This document shows positions 7,084 to 10,610 of a stretch of DNA of 10,610 bases, piece after piece. The translations under genes were made by a program, and so were the position numbers. The stretch lies in NCBI GenBank assembly GCA_007123575.1, contig SKKV01000019.1:1-10610 (forward strand). The letters are read 5' to 3'. Each line of letters starts with the position of its first letter. The first letter of the stretch is position 1. The notes under the pieces are model-generated. The model was not told the origin of the DNA. It worked only from the letters and a program-made list of their open reading frames with translations, and ran no database searches. This DNA comes from Wenzhouxiangella sp. GTDB taxonomy: Bacteria > Pseudomonadota > Gammaproteobacteria > Xanthomonadales > Wenzhouxiangellaceae.

Positions 7084-7084
7084 A
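7079..7084 (-). promoter_or_regulatory. Predicted -10 box of the PLDc_N gene
   Basis: TATGAT on the minus strand would start transcription at about 7072, leaving a leader of about 27 bases before the GTG at 7045. That agrees with the Shine-Dalgarno-supported start. I see no good -35 hexamer at 16-18 bp, so an activator or a weak promoter is possible. Confidence 0.35.
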
Positions 7085-7136
7085 CCGCAGTTGCTGCTCG
7101 GAACTCGACGAAGCATGAGGTACACTTTAATCACAA

Positions 7137-7167
7137 CGGGGGTGACCCAGTCAGTCTGTGCCCCCCG
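7137..7167 (+). promoter_or_regulatory. Possible stem-loop in the leader of the HD-GYP gene
   Basis: CGGGGG (7137-7142) can pair with CCCCCG (7162-7167), and within it TGAC (7143-7146) can pair with GTCA (7150-7153), leaving an 8-base bulge. It lies just before AGGAGG (7175-7180), so it could affect translation of the response regulator if it is in the transcript. The promoter of that gene was not identified with confidence (a TACACT at 7121 lacks a convincing -35). It does not match any riboswitch I know. Confidence 0.25.
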
Positions 7168-7184
7168 ACGAACCAGGAGGCAAG

Positions 7185-8711
7185 ATGACGGTCTCAGCGT
7201 CAAATTCAGCAGCAGTGCCACAGGGTTGGCAGGGTCAGACGGATCCGTGGAAGGTGCTGATTATTGATGATGAGCCCGAGGTGCATGAGGTCACGACCCT
7301 GGTTTTGAGCGACTTCGAATTCGAAGACCGGCCACTGCGCTTCCTGCATGCCCATTCCGCCGCCGAGGCCAGGGAATTACTGGCCGCCCACGATGACCTT
7401 GCCGTGGTCCTGCTCGACGTGGTGATGGAATCGGAGCAGGCCGGTCTGGAGTTGGTTCATCACATCCGGCGCGAACTCGACAATCATTTTGTTCGCATCG
7501 TGCTCCGAACGGGCCAGCCCGGCCAGGCGCCTGAGCGAGAGGTGGTGGCTAATTACGATATCAACGATTACAAGGAAAAAACCGAGCTGACCTCGGAGCG
7601 ACTTTACACCACGCTTTATTCCACCCTGCGTGCCTATCGCGATGTGATGATCATCGAGGCCAACAAGCGCGGTCTGGAGCGGGTGATCGAATGTTCTGCC
7701 GAGGTCTATTCCCACCAGACCAGCCCGGCCTTCGCCTCGGCCGTGCTGGAACAGATCGTCGGGCTGCTGGGCGTGGATCGTGGGGCCCTGTATTGCAAGG
7801 TGCCTGATGCCGGCACGGCGCCGGAGGATTTTCGCATCCAGGCCGCCACCGGCCCCTACCGCGAACTGATCGAGCGGCCCCTGGGGGCGGCATTGCCGGC
7901 AGGCATCATCGACAGCCTGCGCCAGGCGCTGGAAGACCGCAAAAGCGTCATTGCCGACGAGCACTACGTGCTGCACTTCACCGACTCGCGCCAATCACAA
8001 AGCCTACTCTATGTGGGCGAGTCGTACCGCTTGACCGAGCTTGATCACAAGCTGCTGGAAGTCTTTTGCACCAACGTCTCCATTGCCTTTGAAAACTTGC
8101 TGCTCCACCAGGAGCTGGCTGAAAGTCAGACCGAGATGTTGTGCCTGCTGGCCGGGGTCGCCGAGACCCGGTCGCTGGAAACCGCCAACCATGTGCGCCG
8201 GGTGGCGGAAATTTCGGCGATGCTGGCTGAGGCCTGTGGCTGGCCCGAAGAGCGCGTGGAAATCTTGCGCCTGGCCGCCCCGCTGCATGATATCGGCAAG
8301 ATCGGTATCCCGGATGCCGTGCTCAACAAGCCGGGGCCGCATACCAAGGAAGAAAAGGAAATCATGCGCAGCCATGTCGATATCGGCGTCGAGATGCTGT
8401 CGTCATCCAGTCGGCCGCTGTTTTCCATGGCCGCAGAAGTGGCCCGTGACCATCACGAGGACTTCGACGGCAACGGTTATCCGCGTGGGGTCGCTGGAGA
8501 AGACATCTCGAAGGCCGGCCGGATTGTGGCCCTGGCCGATGTCTGCGATGCGCTCGGCAGCCGCCGCTGCTACAAGGAGCCCTGGCCGGAAGAGCAGGTC
8601 AAGGCCTTTCTGTTCGAAAAGCGTGGCTCGAAGTTCGATCCCGAGCTGGTCGATCTGCTGATGGAGCGTTGGGATGAGGTCATGGCGCTGCGCGAGCGGC
8701 TGCCCGACTGA
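7185..8711 (+). CDS. Response regulator with REC, DUF3369 and HD-GYP domains (c-di-GMP phosphodiesterase)
   Basis: This is a predicted cytoplasmic response regulator that hydrolyses cyclic di-GMP, with the output controlled by phosphorylation. It has 508 residues from the ATG at 7185, which is preceded by AGGAGG four bases upstream; an in-frame GTG at 7158 is a weaker choice. The REC domain (about 22-150) has acidic Asp28/Asp29, phospho-acceptor Asp78 in VVLLDVVM, Thr109 and a lysine in DYKEK. Residues about 150-310 match DUF3369, a GAF-like module. The HD-GYP domain (about 315-505) has HVRRV (336-340), HDIGKIGIPD (368-377), RSHVDIG (395-401), HHEDFDGNGYP (423-433) and ALADVCDALGSRRCYK (449-464). 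Since the HD, HHE and GYP residues are all there, activity is expected. The stop is 3 bp from that of the oppositely oriented histidine kinase, its likely partner by location. Confidence 0.93.
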   Translation: MTVSASNSAAVPQGWQGQTDPWKVLIIDDEPEVHEVTTLVLSDFEFEDRPLRFLHAHSAAEARELLAAHDDLAVVLLDVVMESEQAGLELVHHIRRELDNHFVRIVLRTGQPGQAPEREVVANYDINDYKEKTELTSERLYTTLYSTLRAYRDVMIIEANKRGLERVIECSAEVYSHQTSPAFASAVLEQIVGLLGVDRGALYCKVPDAGTAPEDFRIQAATGPYRELIERPLGAALPAGIIDSLRQALEDRKSVIADEHYVLHFTDSRQSQSLLYVGESYRLTELDHKLLEVFCTNVSIAFENLLLHQELAESQTEMLCLLAGVAETRSLETANHVRRVAEISAMLAEACGWPEERVEILRLAAPLHDIGKIGIPDAVLNKPGPHTKEEKEIMRSHVDIGVEMLSSSSRPLFSMAAEVARDHHEDFDGNGYPRGVAGEDISKAGRIVALADVCDALGSRRCYKEPWPEEQVKAFLFEKRGSKFDPELVDLLMERWDEVMALRERLPD

Positions 8712-8714
8712 GCG

Positions 8715-10610
8715 TCACTTCTGCTGAGTTTTTGGAATCTTGATCTCGAAGCGGGCGCCCTGACCGGGTGCCGTATCCAATTGAATGGCGCCGCCAAGCA
8801 CGTTGATCACCAGGTTGTGTGAGATATGCATACCCAGACCGCTGCCGCCCTGGCCGCGCCGGGTGGTAAAAAACGGGTCGAAGATGCGTTCGGCCACCGC
8901 TGTTTCCATGCCGCGGCCGTTGTCTGAATAGCACAGCGTAACCGTGCCTTCGGCCAAGCTGGCTTCGATCCGGATCAGGCCCGCCTCGCCCTCGTCAAAG
9001 GCGTGGGTCAGCGAGTTCATGATCAGGTTGACCAGTACCTGGTAGAGCGCGCCTGGGAAGGTGGTCATGACGATATTAGGGGCGATATCAAGTTGGACTT
9101 CATGCGGCTGGCGCTTCAGCTGCGGCTGCAGTGATAGCATGATTTCGTCCATGTAACTGGCCAGGTCGAAAGTGCGAAGCTGTTCGCTGGACTGGTCAAC
9201 GGCAACCTGCTTGAAGCTTCGGACCAGCTCGCTGGCCCGGCGCAGATTGCGCAGAATCATCTGGCTGCTGTTGCGTGAAGCACTGGTAAAGCGGGCCCAC
9301 TGGTCGGCGCTCAACTCCGGTGTTTTTTCCAGCAGGGCCTCGAATCGGCGCGCTTCGGTATCCAGGTGCGAGGCGGCGGTCAGGCCAACGCCCAGCGGGG
9401 TATTGATCTCGTGGGCAATGCCGGCGACCAGGCCGCCGAGTGCGGCCAGCTTCTCGGTCTGAACGAGCTGATGCTGGGCCAGCTTCAGATCTTCCAGGGT
9501 CTGGGTCAGGGTTCGGTTCGAGGCTTCGAGTTCGCTGGTCCGCTCTTCAACCCGACTTTCCAGTTCCTCGTTCAGGCGACGCAAGGCTTCCTCGGTACGC
9601 TTGACCGCGGTAATGTCGCGCGTGGTACCTGACAGGATAAGGGCCTTGCCCGTTGCGTCGCGTCGCGTTACCCGTCCGCGAGACAACATCCAGCGCCAGT
9701 CGGTGCGCGGCGTTCGGGCGCGAAACTGGGCTTCGAAACGCTCGGTTTTTCCGCTGGCGTGGTTGATGAAGGTTTTCTTCAGGTCATCGACATCGTCCGG
9801 GTGAACGCCGGCCCAGAATTGATCCAGGCTCATCACGGCCACATCGTCGTCGTCGCTGGTTCTATCCATGCGGTTTTCCCGGATCAGGGTGCCCTTCTCC
9901 ATGTCGGCTTCCCAGAGTTCGTCGCGACTGCCCCAAAGGGCCATGCGCAGGCGCTCGCGGCTGGCCGCGATTTCCTGCTGGGCCTGCTGGCGGCGCTGCC
10001 ATCCAAGACGAGTGCGCCAGACGATAAACAGCAGTATCAGCGCCAGCAGCAGTGCGTAGCCGAGCCAGGCCGCGTCGGAGCGCCAGGGCGGTGGCTCAAT
10101 GGTTAGCGCCAGCATTCTGGGCTCGCCCCAGGGCTGCGATTCAAGGCCGGCACTGACTTCGAACTGGTAATCGCCGGGCGGCAGTACGGAGTAGGTGGCG
10201 AAGGCACGGCTGGGGCCGGTTTCGATCCAGTCGCGGTCCACCCCCTGCAGGCGGAAGCGGTAGCGAAGCTGCGCGGCATGGCGCAATTGACCCGGTGCGG
10301 TGAACTCGATCGACAGCAGCGACTGGTCATACGGCAAAGTCAGCGACTCAAGCTGGTGCAGGGCTTTCGGCAGCAGGCTGCCGGGCGCAGGTTGCACGCG
10401 CTGGTTGAAAAGCATCAGCTCGGTGAGAACCACCTGGGGTCGCACAGTGCGCGCTGCGACCTCGTCAAGGTCGACCCTGACCAGGCCGCGTAGCCCGCCA
10501 AACCAGACATGAGAGGGTGACTGGCGGTTGATGCTGCCGATAAAGAAGCCAGCGCCGCTGTGACCGTCGATGAAAGCGAAGTTCTCGATGGTCAGATCGT
10601 CTGGGCTGAT
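8715..10610 (-). CDS. Propeller/Y_Y_Y sensor histidine kinase with PAS domain, 5'-truncated by the window edge
   Basis: This is an inner-membrane sensor kinase with a periplasmic ligand-sensing part. The frame is open to the right edge, so the GTG at 10445 is internal; 631 residues are visible, numbered from the edge. Residues 1-55 look like the last blades of a two-component-regulator beta-propeller (VWFGGLRGLVRVD, 36-48), followed by Y_Y_Y (about 95-175; YRFRLQGVDRDWIE, LPPGDYQFEV). One membrane segment is at about 180-198, PAS at about 218-340 (HPDD, TDWRWMLSRG, SGTTRDITAVKRTEEAL) and a coiled coil at about 340-385. HisKA has His400 in AGIAHEINTPLG. The HATPase has N-box (N528, N532), DNGRGM (563-568), FDPFFTTRR and GSGLGMHI (589-596). 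Unlike many propeller kinases of the HTCS type, no receiver or HTH follows HATPase; the protein ends at PKTQQK. The convergent HD-GYP regulator is a candidate partner. Confidence 0.92.
   Translation of the reverse strand: MSPDDLTIENFAFIDGHSGAGFFIGSINRQSPSHVWFGGLRGLVRVDLDEVAARTVRPQVVLTELMLFNQRVQPAPGSLLPKALHQLESLTLPYDQSLLSIEFTAPGQLRHAAQLRYRFRLQGVDRDWIETGPSRAFATYSVLPPGDYQFEVSAGLESQPWGEPRMLALTIEPPPWRSDAAWLGYALLLALILLFIVWRTRLGWQRRQQAQQEIAASRERLRMALWGSRDELWEADMEKGTLIRENRMDRTSDDDDVAVMSLDQFWAGVHPDDVDDLKKTFINHASGKTERFEAQFRARTPRTDWRWMLSRGRVTRRDATGKALILSGTTRDITAVKRTEEALRRLNEELESRVEERTSELEASNRTLTQTLEDLKLAQHQLVQTEKLAALGGLVAGIAHEINTPLGVGLTAASHLDTEARRFEALLEKTPELSADQWARFTSASRNSSQMILRNLRRASELVRSFKQVAVDQSSEQLRTFDLASYMDEIMLSLQPQLKRQPHEVQLDIAPNIVMTTFPGALYQVLVNLIMNSLTHAFDEGEAGLIRIEASLAEGTVTLCYSDNGRGMETAVAERIFDPFFTTRRGQGGSGLGMHISHNLVINVLGGAIQLDTAPGQGARFEIKIPKTQQK

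Noticed and set aside
7377..7994. A 205-codon minus-strand frame inside the HD-GYP gene
   Set aside because: It is antisense to the REC and DUF3369 coding sequence, with no recognisable domain or ribosome binding site.
8715..10445. A complete 576-residue kinase starting at GTG 10445
   Set aside because: The frame continues without a stop to the window edge and encodes propeller-like sequence there, so this GTG is internal.

Overview
The window is GC-rich, densely packed bacterial chromosome with eight protein genes and no RNA genes, insertion sequences, CRISPR arrays or phage genes that I can recognise. The protein families and gene order point to a gammaproteobacterium. The divergent arrangement of an M23 peptidase plus anmK against tyrS is the one I know from Pseudomonas. 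The exonuclease III type and the general style suggest the Xanthomonadales/Chromatiales side (for example a Wenzhouxiangella-like organism), but that placement is a low-confidence inference.

Layout. Positions 1-656 (+) hold the 3' part of an exonuclease III gene (xth). Its stop codon overlaps by one base the GTG start of an AmpG-type muropeptide permease (656-2020, +). Facing it and reading leftward from about 5453 is a three-gene unit: a membrane-anchored M23 peptidoglycan endopeptidase (5453-3972), anmK (3971-2841, directly abutting) and a Spy/CpxP-like lipoprotein (2767-2036). Its end converges on ampG across 15 bp. Divergent from this unit is tyrS (about 5604-6812, +), followed by a GC-rich hairpin that may terminate transcription in both directions. 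A 59-residue PLDc_N membrane protein (7045-6866, -) comes next. It is divergent from a response regulator with REC, DUF3369 and HD-GYP domains (7185-8711, +). Three bases after that gene's stop, on the opposite strand, lies the stop of a large membrane histidine kinase (8715 to beyond 10610, -) with the tail of a beta-propeller sensor, Y_Y_Y, TM, PAS, HisKA and HATPase domains.

How the genes fit together. The left half is a cell-wall turnover neighbourhood. The M23 enzyme can cut peptide cross-links in the periplasm, AmpG imports the anhydromuropeptides released by wall turnover, and AnmK phosphorylates anhydro-MurNAc for reuse. The lipoprotein in the anmK unit looks like an envelope-stress chaperone or sensor. 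The right half looks like a signalling pair: a propeller-type sensor kinase with no receiver in the visible part, and a c-di-GMP phosphodiesterase response regulator with all expected catalytic motifs, encoded tail to tail.

The most interesting items are the unfamiliar lipoprotein tied to muropeptide recycling, the tail-to-tail kinase/HD-GYP pair, and two perfect inverted repeats that each overlap a predicted -10 box. I do not see a clearly new multi-gene system. Most genes belong to well-known families.
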